Source: Prosthecochloris sp. (GTDB lineage Bacteria; Bacteroidota; Chlorobiia; Chlorobiales; Chlorobiaceae). Taken from it: 64,000 nt of DNA. The stretch is from the NCBI GenBank assembly GCA_004028745.1, contig RAZP01000055.1, positions 52,175-116,174 on the forward strand, read 5' to 3'. Positions within the stretch are counted from its first letter, which is position 1. Each line of letters starts with the position of its first letter. The notes below the pieces were generated by a model that saw nothing but the letters and a program-made list of their open reading frames with translations, made no database searches and was not told the DNA's origin. The position numbers and the translations under genes are program-made. This document shows, piece by piece, positions 17,870-25,407 of this stretch.

Positions 17870-18442
17870 TCAGCGTGTTTTTTTCTTTTTGTAAACAAAT
17901 GAATGCCATCGTTCCTCCTCAATACCCGAACCTGCCATCTCGGCCCTTGCCAGTGCAAAAAACAGGTCGGAAAGGCGGTTGACATACGTTGGAATCGAGG
18001 GATGAACCTTTTCTTGTTTCATGAGACTTACAAGTTTGCGCTCTCCACGGCGAACCTGTGTCCGGATAACATGGCAAAGTGAAGATACCTCTGTGCCTCC
18101 GGGAAGCAGAAAATATTCGGATGGACCTGAAGCCTCCTCCAGCTCATCGATCCAGCGTTCGCAGAATTCGGCTTCACCAAACGGAAGTGGAGAATTGTTG
18201 GGCTTCGATGCACCGGAAGGCGTTGCAAGATGTGACATCATGTTCATAAAGGTAACCTGTACCTCATGAAGCCGCTCCTGCCATGCATGATCCAGTGGAA
18301 GCTTCGAACGCAGCAATCCGATAAATGAGTTAACCTCGTCGAACGTGCCGTAGCAATCCACCCTCACATCGTCTTTATCCACCCTGGAGCCCCCGAAAAG
18401 CCCTGTCTTTCCTTCATCCCCTGTTCTGGTATATATTTTCAT
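17870..18442 (-). CDS. pduO: Cob(I)yrinic acid a,c-diamide / cobalamin adenosyltransferase, PduO type
   Basis: A 190-residue ATP:cob(I)alamin adenosyltransferase of the PduO/MMAB family. It transfers the 5'-deoxyadenosyl group of ATP to Co(I) in the cytoplasm. The N-terminal ATP motif YTRTGDEGKTGLFGG (residues 4-18) is intact, as are VRVDCYGTFDEVN and the helix motif RTQVRRGERKLV with the ATP-binding Arg residues. YVNRLSDLFFALAR gives the conserved C-terminal helix. Length is normal. It is the last gene of the unit that starts at the riboswitch near 27.9 kb, 126 bases after the ATPase gene, so it could also have its own promoter. A strongly basic Lys-rich C-terminus is unusual but short. Confidence 0.9.
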   Translation of the reverse strand: MKIYTRTGDEGKTGLFGGSRVDKDDVRVDCYGTFDEVNSFIGLLRSKLPLDHAWQERLHEVQVTFMNMMSHLATPSGASKPNNSPLPFGEAEFCERWIDELEEASGPSEYFLLPGGTEVSSLCHVIRTQVRRGERKLVSLMKQEKVHPSIPTYVNRLSDLFFALARAEMAGSGIEEERWHSFVYKKKKTR

Positions 18443-18568
18443 TGTTTTCTCTTGGTTAACCTTTTGCTTTCTAACTCAGTATCAGCAGATCATAATTCCT
18501 CAGCTTCCGGGTTCCGCTTTCTTTTTCTTGTTCCCTTTTTGAATTTTGACCTTTTACTTTTGGCTTCA

Positions 18569-19828
18569 TTAATTCTTCTTCAACTCTTTCATCAAATCAT
18601 GCAGGCTGATCCAGATACGGGCACCGTCTGCAAGAAGCTGCTGAACCGTAAAGGCGGCCTGTTTTCCATCCGTATAATCTCTTTCGTTAATACCTTCGGC
18701 GATCCACACTTCTTTTCCAGCCTTTAGAGCTTCCTCCGCAAGGCGGAGATTGATCAAGTTGCCTGATCCGATTGGAACATCGCTTAGTACAAGTATTTCA
18801 GCCTGCGCTGCCATTTCGGACGCTTTTTGGTAGGCCTCATCACCAATGGCCGAGAAAGGCTTTTCAAGCACTGTATCGACACCAAGAGCACGTGCAGCTT
18901 CGGCATCCGAATCCATGCCGTTCAATACCCCGGTTGTCACCCTGAATCCTTGCAGGGCAAAACGCCGGTATAATTCTATTCCGGTCCCGCCCCCCGCTAT
19001 AATATGCACGGTGTTATGCGCTCCGGAGTGGCTATTGATACCTTCCAGAATGCCCGAGACATGGGTCGTTCCTGTCACGGGGTCACGTTGCACCTTCAAT
19101 TCACAGTCATACACTCTGCCGAGGATATCGGGCACCAGCACTTCTTCGGGAGGACCTTCGGAAACAATTCTCCCATCGCTCATAAGAATAAGCCTGTCAG
19201 CGATTTCAGCCGACAGCGACAGGTCATGACTGACAAGCACAACCGTCATCCGCTCCTCCCGGTTGATTCTTTTCAAAATGCGGAGCACCTCGTAGCGGTG
19301 ATTGATATCCAGATGGGCTATCGACTCATCAAGCATGATTATCCTTGGCTCCTGGGCAAGCACCATAGCAAGGATAACCCGTTGCTGTTCACCACCGCTC
19401 AGTTCCATAAAATAGCGGTCTTTCAGATGCAGCACATTGGTATAGATCATCGATCGCTCGATAACCACATAATCCTCTTCAGCAAGCCCTCTCCATGGAC
19501 CCGACGCAGCAGTCCGGCCGTTCATCACAATCTGGGCCGCAGTATACGCCATCGGAGATTCAACCTTCTGGGGAACCACACCGATGAGTTTTGCCCGGCT
19601 TACCGGGCGCATTGATCGTACATCCTTACCGAAAAGAAATACTCTTCCTTCAACAGGCCTCAAAAGTGCTGCTGCCGTTTTCAGCAATGTACTCTTGCCA
19701 CACCCGTTCGGCCCGATCAGAGAAATGAACTCCCCTTCCTGCACCCGAAAGCTGAGATCATCGAGCACTATCCGCCCTTTGTAGCCGGCTTTTACCTTAT
19801 CAAATGTCAACGCCGCATTTTCCATCAA
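18569..19828 (-). CDS. btuD: Cobalamin-type ABC transporter ATPase (BtuD-like) with C-terminal extra domain
   Basis: A 419-residue protein. Residues 1-255 form a FecE/BtuD ATPase: Walker A GPNGCGKST, signature LSGGEQQRV, Walker B IIMLDESIAHLD and H-loop VSHDLSL. About 150 further residues form a Rossmann-like domain (VHIIAGGGTGIELYRR, DTVLEKPFSAI, AEILVLSDVPIGSGN, VWIAEGIN). Classical BtuD has only about 250 residues, so this is a fusion. The extra part may bind a ligand or couple import to processing; its role is unknown. It should pair with the permease 171 bases upstream to import a corrinoid (or another metal chelate). The same operon holds no binding protein. Confidence 0.8.
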   Translation of the reverse strand: MMENAALTFDKVKAGYKGRIVLDDLSFRVQEGEFISLIGPNGCGKSTLLKTAAALLRPVEGRVFLFGKDVRSMRPVSRAKLIGVVPQKVESPMAYTAAQIVMNGRTAASGPWRGLAEEDYVVIERSMIYTNVLHLKDRYFMELSGGEQQRVILAMVLAQEPRIIMLDESIAHLDINHRYEVLRILKRINREERMTVVLVSHDLSLSAEIADRLILMSDGRIVSEGPPEEVLVPDILGRVYDCELKVQRDPVTGTTHVSGILEGINSHSGAHNTVHIIAGGGTGIELYRRFALQGFRVTTGVLNGMDSDAEAARALGVDTVLEKPFSAIGDEAYQKASEMAAQAEILVLSDVPIGSGNLINLRLAEEALKAGKEVWIAEGINERDYTDGKQAAFTVQQLLADGARIWISLHDLMKELKKN

Positions 19829-19944
19829 GCTAAAATCAAAATGTCACATCCTCCGTAATCCACCCCATTTTCCGATCTTTTTCTTTCGGGGGTTACCATC
19901 GATATTGAACTCGAGGCAAGCATACCGGTATTCCCGGGCAGGCA

Positions 19945-19960
19945 TCCCGACAAGTCGGGA
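19945..19960. repeat. 16-base GC palindrome (REP-like)
   Basis: TCCCGAC and GTCGGGA form a perfect 7-bp stem with AA between. It lies in the 171-base gap between permease and ATPase genes. The same palindrome with a GA centre occurs at 50695-50710. It could be a REP-type site for the RAYT at 10495, or an RNA hairpin that tunes expression of the downstream ATPase. Confidence 0.45.
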
Positions 19961-19999
19961 CCGCTACAGTCAACAACTAAACAAATCAACTCTCTCCCT

Positions 20000-21052
20000 T
20001 TACCCTATCCATGCACTTTTCATTTTACGCTGAAGGATCAGCAGAAAAAAGGGGCCTCCGGCAAGCGCGGTGACAACCCCGACGGGAATTTCAATCGGAG
20101 CAAGCACCGTTCTTGCAAAAGCGTCACAGACCGCCAGAAATGTTCCTCCTCCGACGGCGGCAAGAGGAACCAGCCACCGGTGATCAGGCCCAAACATTGC
20201 CCTGGTCACATGAGGCACGATAAGCCCTACGAAACCGATCATACCTGCTATTGAAACTGCTGTTGCTGCCGTAAGTGTTGCACAAAGCAGGCCGGCCACG
20301 ATAACCGCATCTGCATTGATGCCTTGGTAGTGGGCCATCTCTCGTCCAAGAGTGAGGGAATTCAGTCTGGAGGCCAGAAGCCATGCCCCAGCAATACCGG
20401 ATACAATAAACAGCGAAGAAACAAACCGCTGATTTGCAGGAGCTGGCTGCAAGTTTCCGAGCATCCACCAGATAACATTGTGCAAGCCTTCGACACTTGC
20501 CATTGAAACAAGAAACATGATCAAACTGGAGCAGATTGCACTGATAATAACCCCACTGAGAATAAGACTGTAAACCGAAGGCACTCCTCCGCTGCCGCGG
20601 CTGGCAATACCGTAAACAAGAAAGAGGGTGGCGACCGCCGACATAAACGCCATAACGGGAAGACTCAGAGGAATTGCTGAAACCGCGCCGAAAAGGATTG
20701 CCATGGTTGCCCCAAGTCCTGCGCCGCCGCTGACTCCAAGTACATAGGGCTCGGCAAGCGGATTACGCAGAATCGCCTGAAAAACCACACCGGACACTGA
20801 CAATGCTGCTCCCACAAGCAGCCCCATAACAAGGCGGTTCAGGCGAAGAATCATGATCGCCTTGCCGACTGGAGAATCAAGATCGGGCAGCATCGTACCG
20901 GTCGGTCCCAAAAGAAGTGAAAGACTCAGAAGCAATGGAACGGCCACGAGGAACAATGCAATACGTGTTCCCGATATGGTACTGAGTCTGCGCATTGCTG
21001 TCGAGCGCACGGTTGTATCCTGGTACTTTTTCATATCCCTTGACAAAACCAT
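20000..21052 (-). CDS. btuC: Cobalamin/iron-chelate ABC permease (BtuC/FecCD family)
   Basis: A 350-residue FecCD-type permease with about nine to ten hydrophobic helices. Family motifs: LRLNRLVMGLLVGAALSVSG, NPLAEPYVLGVSGGAGLG, and near the C-terminus SIAGMIGFVGLIVPHVTR with the EAA-like coupling loop. It forms the inner-membrane channel for BtuD-type uptake. The first ATG (21052) lies 1 base after the CbiB stop; the internal ATG at 21034 has AAGG upstream and is an alternative start. The cytoplasmic N-terminus of about 30 residues is longer than usual. It belongs to the BtuB-BluB-CobQ-CobD-CbiB unit, so a corrinoid cargo is likely. Confidence 0.85.
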   Translation of the reverse strand: MVLSRDMKKYQDTTVRSTAMRRLSTISGTRIALFLVAVPLLLSLSLLLGPTGTMLPDLDSPVGKAIMILRLNRLVMGLLVGAALSVSGVVFQAILRNPLAEPYVLGVSGGAGLGATMAILFGAVSAIPLSLPVMAFMSAVATLFLVYGIASRGSGGVPSVYSLILSGVIISAICSSLIMFLVSMASVEGLHNVIWWMLGNLQPAPANQRFVSSLFIVSGIAGAWLLASRLNSLTLGREMAHYQGINADAVIVAGLLCATLTAATAVSIAGMIGFVGLIVPHVTRAMFGPDHRWLVPLAAVGGGTFLAVCDAFARTVLAPIEIPVGVVTALAGGPFFLLILQRKMKSAWIG

Positions 21053-21053
21053 A

Positions 21054-22013
21054 TTACATTACTTTGAACAGCCAGGCGAGCGAAAGCCCGACAGCAAGAA
21101 ACAGAAAGGCACTCGATACCATAAGTGTAATAGCTCGCTTCAATGTACCGGCTGTACAATCAGTTTCGGCAATCCCGAGGTACGGAAGATCCTTTCTGAT
21201 GCCGCCATATGATCGAGCACCCCCTAACCTGACACCGAGCGCACCGGCAAATGCCGCTTCGGAATACCCGGCATTCGGGCTGGCGTGCAGCTTCGCTGTA
21301 CGCAACACCGAAGAAAACACAGCAACCCAGCCAAGCCGCATGAAACCCGCAGCAAAGGCAACGGCAGGAACTGTCAGGCGTGCAGGAAGGTAGTTGACAA
21401 GGTCGTCAAGCTTAGCTGATGCCCACCCGAACTCTCTATATCGTTCATTCCTGTACCCGAAACTCGAATCAAGCGTATTCACTGCCTTGTAAGCCATTGC
21501 GCCGACAGGGCCGAAAAGCAGTGCGTAAAACAGCGGCGCTGTGACTCCGTCAACCGTACTTTCTGCAACACTCTCCACACAAGCAAGCACCACATCTCCT
21601 TCTTTCATCTCCTGCGTATCACGGCCAACCATCATCCCGACTTTTTCTCTCGCAAGTTGAAGGTCCCCCTGTTCCAGGGCAACCAACACTGCACGCGCAT
21701 GCCGGGAAAGGTCTTTAGTGGCAAGAGAAAAATACAACATCACTACCGCTACGGCAATTCCGAATAAAGGATGTATCCAGGTGGCCAGCTGCAAGGCACC
21801 AAAGGAAGCGCCGACAGTTACTCCAACAACAATAATGACAGCAAGAATACCGGCTAACCGCAAAGGAATCCACCTGCTCTTTCGCAGCAGCGTTTCGGTT
21901 TTCATTGCCAGAGAGCCGATACTCCTAACAGGGTGAGGCAGTTTGCGAGGATCCCCCAATACGAGATCAAGTAGAAAAGCCGCGACAAGCTGGAGTTCCG
22001 GCACAGCGTTCAT
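21054..22013 (-). CDS. cbiB: Adenosylcobinamide-phosphate synthase CbiB
   Basis: A 319-residue integral membrane protein of the CbiB/CobD(Pseudomonas) family. It attaches aminopropanol phosphate (or its analogue) to adenosylcobyric acid. Family landmarks: LDLVLGDPRKLPHPVRSIG (residues 16-34), the block KVGMMVGRDT followed by VACVESVAESTVDGVTAPLFY, and NTLDSSFGYRNERY. Several hydrophobic helices are visible (about 45-100, 155-170, 210-225 and 295-315). Its ATG overlaps the stop of the CobD gene by 4 bases, and the ABC permease starts 1 base after its stop. Note that the Salmonella name CobD is used here for the neighbouring decarboxylase, not for this protein. Confidence 0.93.
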   Translation of the reverse strand: MNAVPELQLVAAFLLDLVLGDPRKLPHPVRSIGSLAMKTETLLRKSRWIPLRLAGILAVIIVVGVTVGASFGALQLATWIHPLFGIAVAVVMLYFSLATKDLSRHARAVLVALEQGDLQLAREKVGMMVGRDTQEMKEGDVVLACVESVAESTVDGVTAPLFYALLFGPVGAMAYKAVNTLDSSFGYRNERYREFGWASAKLDDLVNYLPARLTVPAVAFAAGFMRLGWVAVFSSVLRTAKLHASPNAGYSEAAFAGALGVRLGGARSYGGIRKDLPYLGIAETDCTAGTLKRAITLMVSSAFLFLAVGLSLAWLFKVM

Positions 22014-23113
22014 TTTACAACAGCCTCAGCTTTTTTACCGGCATGTTGCAGCTGTTCAAGCAGGTAATTGTTTTCTTCGGGCTTGCGGATCGCAAAACGG
22101 AAATAATTGTTCTTCAGACCAGGAAAGTTTCGGCAGTCACGAACATAAATCCCTTTGTTTATCAGGTATTCGAGTAAGTCATCAAGATCGGTGCTGCCAT
22201 TCCACTGCGCCAGAAAAAAGTTTGCCGCATATCCTTTCAGGGAAATTCCGGGAGCTTCTTTCAGTTCCTTGAATATTTTTGCACGCTCTGAAGTAATCAG
22301 CATTCTTACATCCCGCTCGAAATCGCCACAGTGCAAAAGCTGACCCGCAACCTTCTCGGCAATGACATTGACTGTCCACGGCTCCTTGTAATGCAACAGC
22401 GTTCCAATGATATCGGGATGGGTGACCACAGCCCCCAAACGCAACCCCGGTAACGCATAAAACTTGGTAAGGGAATGAACAACGATAACATTTTTAAACG
22501 CCCTGACATCCTGCATCAGCGATGCTCCGGGGAAATCGTCAACGAACTGGATAAAAGCTTCGTCCATGATAAACCACTTATCGGGAAAGCGGCTTGCCAG
22601 TGCAAGAAAAGTCTCTTTCGGAAACCTTGTTCCAGTAGGATTGTTTGGGTTAGCTGCAACAAAGGCATCAACATCCCGGAGATTTTCAGAGATCGTTTCA
22701 ATGGAAGGAAGAGCAAACTGCTGTCGTTCATCGAGTTTCAGGTAACGCACTCCGGCCCCGGCAATCCTGCAGGAACGCTCGTAATCGAAAAAAGACGGAG
22801 CAAGAACAACTGCTCTTTTGATGCCCAAGGCTCTTGGAATAAGATAGATACCTTCGATAGCACCGTTGACAGGCAGCACGGTCTCATCATCCAGGCCAAA
22901 TTTCCCGGAATAAAAATCCTTTACTCCTTTCCCGTCAATCGAGGGGTACTTGTGCACACCGAACAATTCAAACGCTGTTTCCGGAAGTGGTGGAAACAAA
23001 GGGCTGACACTAACACTGAAATCAAGAAGCCGCTCCTTTTTCAGGCTGAAACGCCGCTCCGGATCACCCCCATGCTCATGGTAATAGAGATTGTCACGGT
23101 TCATAGTTACCAT
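22010..23113 (-). CDS. cobD: L-threonine-O-3-phosphate decarboxylase CobD (PLP, aminotransferase fold)
   Basis: About 367 residues, fold type I PLP enzyme of the histidinol-phosphate aminotransferase/CobD group. YYHEHGGD near the N-terminus is typical of CobD. The PLP site is seen in FVAANPNNPTG, FIMDEAFIQF and the Schiff-base Lys in VHSLTKFYALPGLRLG. It makes (R)-1-amino-2-propanol phosphate for CbiB, encoded next. The ATG at 23113 overlaps the CobQ stop (TGATG); an in-frame TTG precedes it and an ATG at 23104 is another choice. The context CobQ-CobD-CbiB excludes a role in histidine synthesis. Confidence 0.9.
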   Translation of the reverse strand: MVTMNRDNLYYHEHGGDPERRFSLKKERLLDFSVSVSPLFPPLPETAFELFGVHKYPSIDGKGVKDFYSGKFGLDDETVLPVNGAIEGIYLIPRALGIKRAVVLAPSFFDYERSCRIAGAGVRYLKLDERQQFALPSIETISENLRDVDAFVAANPNNPTGTRFPKETFLALASRFPDKWFIMDEAFIQFVDDFPGASLMQDVRAFKNVIVVHSLTKFYALPGLRLGAVVTHPDIIGTLLHYKEPWTVNVIAEKVAGQLLHCGDFERDVRMLITSERAKIFKELKEAPGISLKGYAANFFLAQWNGSTDLDDLLEYLINKGIYVRDCRNFPGLKNNYFRFAIRKPEENNYLLEQLQHAGKKAEAVVK

Positions 23114-24597
23114 CAATCTCTCCCTATAATCCCATATACTGCATCCATGTCAAGGTGTTTTTCAAAATGATCCGCAAGCCGGTCATACTCATAATCTTTA
23201 TCCTGCAAGGAACTATCGGCAACAAATCCCGGCTCCAGCAGATGAAGAAACCATTCCCTGAAACCCCGCCCGTCAAAAATGCCGTGAAAGTAGGTACCAA
23301 AGACCTTTCCGTCAAGGCTTATGACACCATCGGTGTCAGCGGAAGGCAAGTTGTTTCTGGCAGACACCTGAAGCAGAGGAAGCCCTTCGCCAACAAGACG
23401 GCTCTCTCCCATATGAATCTCATAGCCCTCTGCTTTTATGGCCTCATTGAACAAACATCCTTTAGTGTTGAACAGTTTTTTCTCTTTCAGAAGAACAGTT
23501 TCTACGGGCAGGAAACCAAGAGCTGATGACTCGCCCGCAGATCCTTCGATACCATGAGGGTCCGCTATCACCTTTCCAAGCATCTGATACCCCCCACAGA
23601 TTCCTGCGATAATCCCTCCGCTCCTTCGGTATTCCTTCAGCCTTTTGTCCCATCCCAGAGAAAACATCCAATCGAGGTCTCCACGCACATTTTTCGATCC
23701 GGGCAGGATAACAGCTTGGTAGCCGTTCAGATGTTTTGGATGATGAAGGTAATGTACTTCTACTTTATCGTAATGGTCAAATACAGCAAAGTCGGTAAAA
23801 TTGGAAATATGGGGAAAATAGATTACTGCAATGCTGATTTTATCGGGATCGGGAGAGCCGGGAGGGTCAACAATCGTCTCAAGAGGCACAGCGTCTTCGG
23901 CGTCAATGGCAATCCCCCTGAAATATGGTATCACACCAAGCACAGGAACACCGGCAAGTTCCTCGAGAATACGGATGCCATCGTCGAACAAAGTTGCGTC
24001 ACCCCTGAAACGGTTTACTATAACACCCTTTACCATTACCCTATCCTGAGGGGGAATTACCGAGAGTGTCCCGGCAACCTGAGCGAATACACCGCCCCTG
24101 TCTATATCAGCCACGAGAATGGCCGCTGCGTCAGCTTCTCTTGCCGTTCTGAAATTCACAAAATCCCGCTCGTAAAGATTCATCTCGGCACACGACCCCG
24201 CACCTTCAATCACCAGCAGGTCATGCTGACGCTGCAAATTTGCGAGACTCTTAAAAGCAGCTTCGGCCCAGGGAACCGTGTTTCCGAAATAATCACGGGC
24301 TGAGCGATTCGCCGAGACCTTTCCCTGAAGCACTACCTGTGCCCCCGTATCGGTATTCGGTTTAAGCAGGACGGGGTTCATATCCGCGGTAGGAACGACA
24401 CAGGCGGCTTCCGCCTGGACAATTTGGGCACGCCCGATTTCAAGACCGTCGGGCGTCACTCCCGAATTGTTCGACATGTTTTGAGCCTTGAAAGGAGCCA
24501 CATCGATTCCTGCATTGCTGAAAATGCGGCATAGAGCCGTTGCAACAATGCTTTTTCCAACGTCTGAGGCCGTCCCGAAAACTGCAAGATTTCTCAT
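23113..24597 (-). CDS. cobQ: Cobyric acid synthase CobQ/CbiP
   Basis: A 494-residue glutamine-dependent amidotransferase that amidates four side chains of adenosylcobyrinic a,c-diamide. The N-terminal dethiobiotin-synthetase-like domain has the P-loop FGTASDVGKSIVATAL, AQNMSNNSGVT and the block ending EGAGSCAEMNL. The C-terminal glutaminase domain has the nucleophile Cys in IAGICGGYQMLG and the His in GTYFHGIFD. The ATG at 24597 overlaps the BluB stop (ATGA); an in-frame GTG six codons upstream is less likely. Length is normal for the family. Confidence 0.93.
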   Translation of the reverse strand: MRNLAVFGTASDVGKSIVATALCRIFSNAGIDVAPFKAQNMSNNSGVTPDGLEIGRAQIVQAEAACVVPTADMNPVLLKPNTDTGAQVVLQGKVSANRSARDYFGNTVPWAEAAFKSLANLQRQHDLLVIEGAGSCAEMNLYERDFVNFRTAREADAAAILVADIDRGGVFAQVAGTLSVIPPQDRVMVKGVIVNRFRGDATLFDDGIRILEELAGVPVLGVIPYFRGIAIDAEDAVPLETIVDPPGSPDPDKISIAVIYFPHISNFTDFAVFDHYDKVEVHYLHHPKHLNGYQAVILPGSKNVRGDLDWMFSLGWDKRLKEYRRSGGIIAGICGGYQMLGKVIADPHGIEGSAGESSALGFLPVETVLLKEKKLFNTKGCLFNEAIKAEGYEIHMGESRLVGEGLPLLQVSARNNLPSADTDGVISLDGKVFGTYFHGIFDGRGFREWFLHLLEPGFVADSSLQDKDYEYDRLADHFEKHLDMDAVYGIIGRD

Positions 24598-25253
24598 GTC
24601 GCGTTCCCACCCCACTGCTCCCGGTGAATCAAGGTACCAAGCTCAAGCCGCGGCAGCCATTTTGCCTGCTCCAGCTCCGGAGTCTCATGAAAAAAAGAAA
24701 CATAACCAACACACAACCATGCCACGGGAACAATATCACCAGGAATTCCCAGCACATTGCGTATATGATCATGTTGAATAATGCTTACCCAACCTACCCC
24801 AAGATTCTCGGCACGGGCAGCAAGCCAAAGGTTCTGCACCGCACAAACCGAGCTATAGAGATCCATCTCGGGGTTTGCCGTTCGACCGATCACAACGTCT
24901 CCACTTCTTTTCCGGTCACAGGTCACACAAATTCCTAAAGGAGCCTCAGCAATTCCTTCAAGTTTAAAGGATCGGTACTGCTCGCGTTTTTCTTCGGGAA
25001 ACATCAGCGCGGCCTCACGATGAGCTATTTCAAACCCTTTTTTGATCTCTTTACGAATCTCCAGGTCCCGAACAACAATAAAGTCCCACGGCTGCATAAA
25101 GCCGACACTGGGAGCATGATGCGCCGCATGAAGAATCCGCTGCAAAACCTCATCAGAAACCGGATCGGGAAGAAACTCCCCCCTGACATCTCTGTGGCTG
25201 TATATAATTTTGTAAAGCGCATCACGCTCAGCACTGCTTATCAACGGACCCAT
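24594..25253 (-). CDS. bluB: 5,6-Dimethylbenzimidazole synthase BluB
   Basis: A nitroreductase-fold flavoprotein of about 219 residues. BluB converts reduced FMN and O2 to 5,6-dimethylbenzimidazole, the lower ligand of B12. Diagnostic parts: YSHRDVRGEFLPDPV (BluB-specific Asp/Arg loop), HHAPSVGFMQPWDFI, CVTCDRKRSGDVVIGR, and GVGWVSIIQH with the Ser near the flavin. ATG 25253 has GGAG 11 bases upstream; the longer frame would begin with TTG at 25283. It lies between btuB and cobQ in a riboswitch-controlled unit. The O2 need is notable if the host is a strict anaerobe. Confidence 0.92.
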   Translation of the reverse strand: MGPLISSAERDALYKIIYSHRDVRGEFLPDPVSDEVLQRILHAAHHAPSVGFMQPWDFIVVRDLEIRKEIKKGFEIAHREAALMFPEEKREQYRSFKLEGIAEAPLGICVTCDRKRSGDVVIGRTANPEMDLYSSVCAVQNLWLAARAENLGVGWVSIIQHDHIRNVLGIPGDIVPVAWLCVGYVSFFHETPELEQAKWLPRLELGTLIHREQWGGNAT

Positions 25254-25407
25254 AAAATCAGCTTCTCCAATACTCAATACCAAGTTACCACGTCAATGCC
25301 TTTTATAATCCCCTTAACCGGCAAATACAAAAAAAGCAACTATGTTTCAATTACCGCTATACTGCATCCCGAAAATATGTCAGCAAGCCTGAGATGCCGC
25401 GTGTCAC

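Noticed and set aside
22010..23113. Histidinol-phosphate aminotransferase HisC
   Set aside because: Same fold, but YYHEHGGD and the cobQ-cobD-cbiB order identify threonine-phosphate decarboxylase.
24594..25253. Generic nitroreductase
   Set aside because: The HRDVRGEF and CDRKRSG blocks and the position between btuB and cobQ specify BluB.
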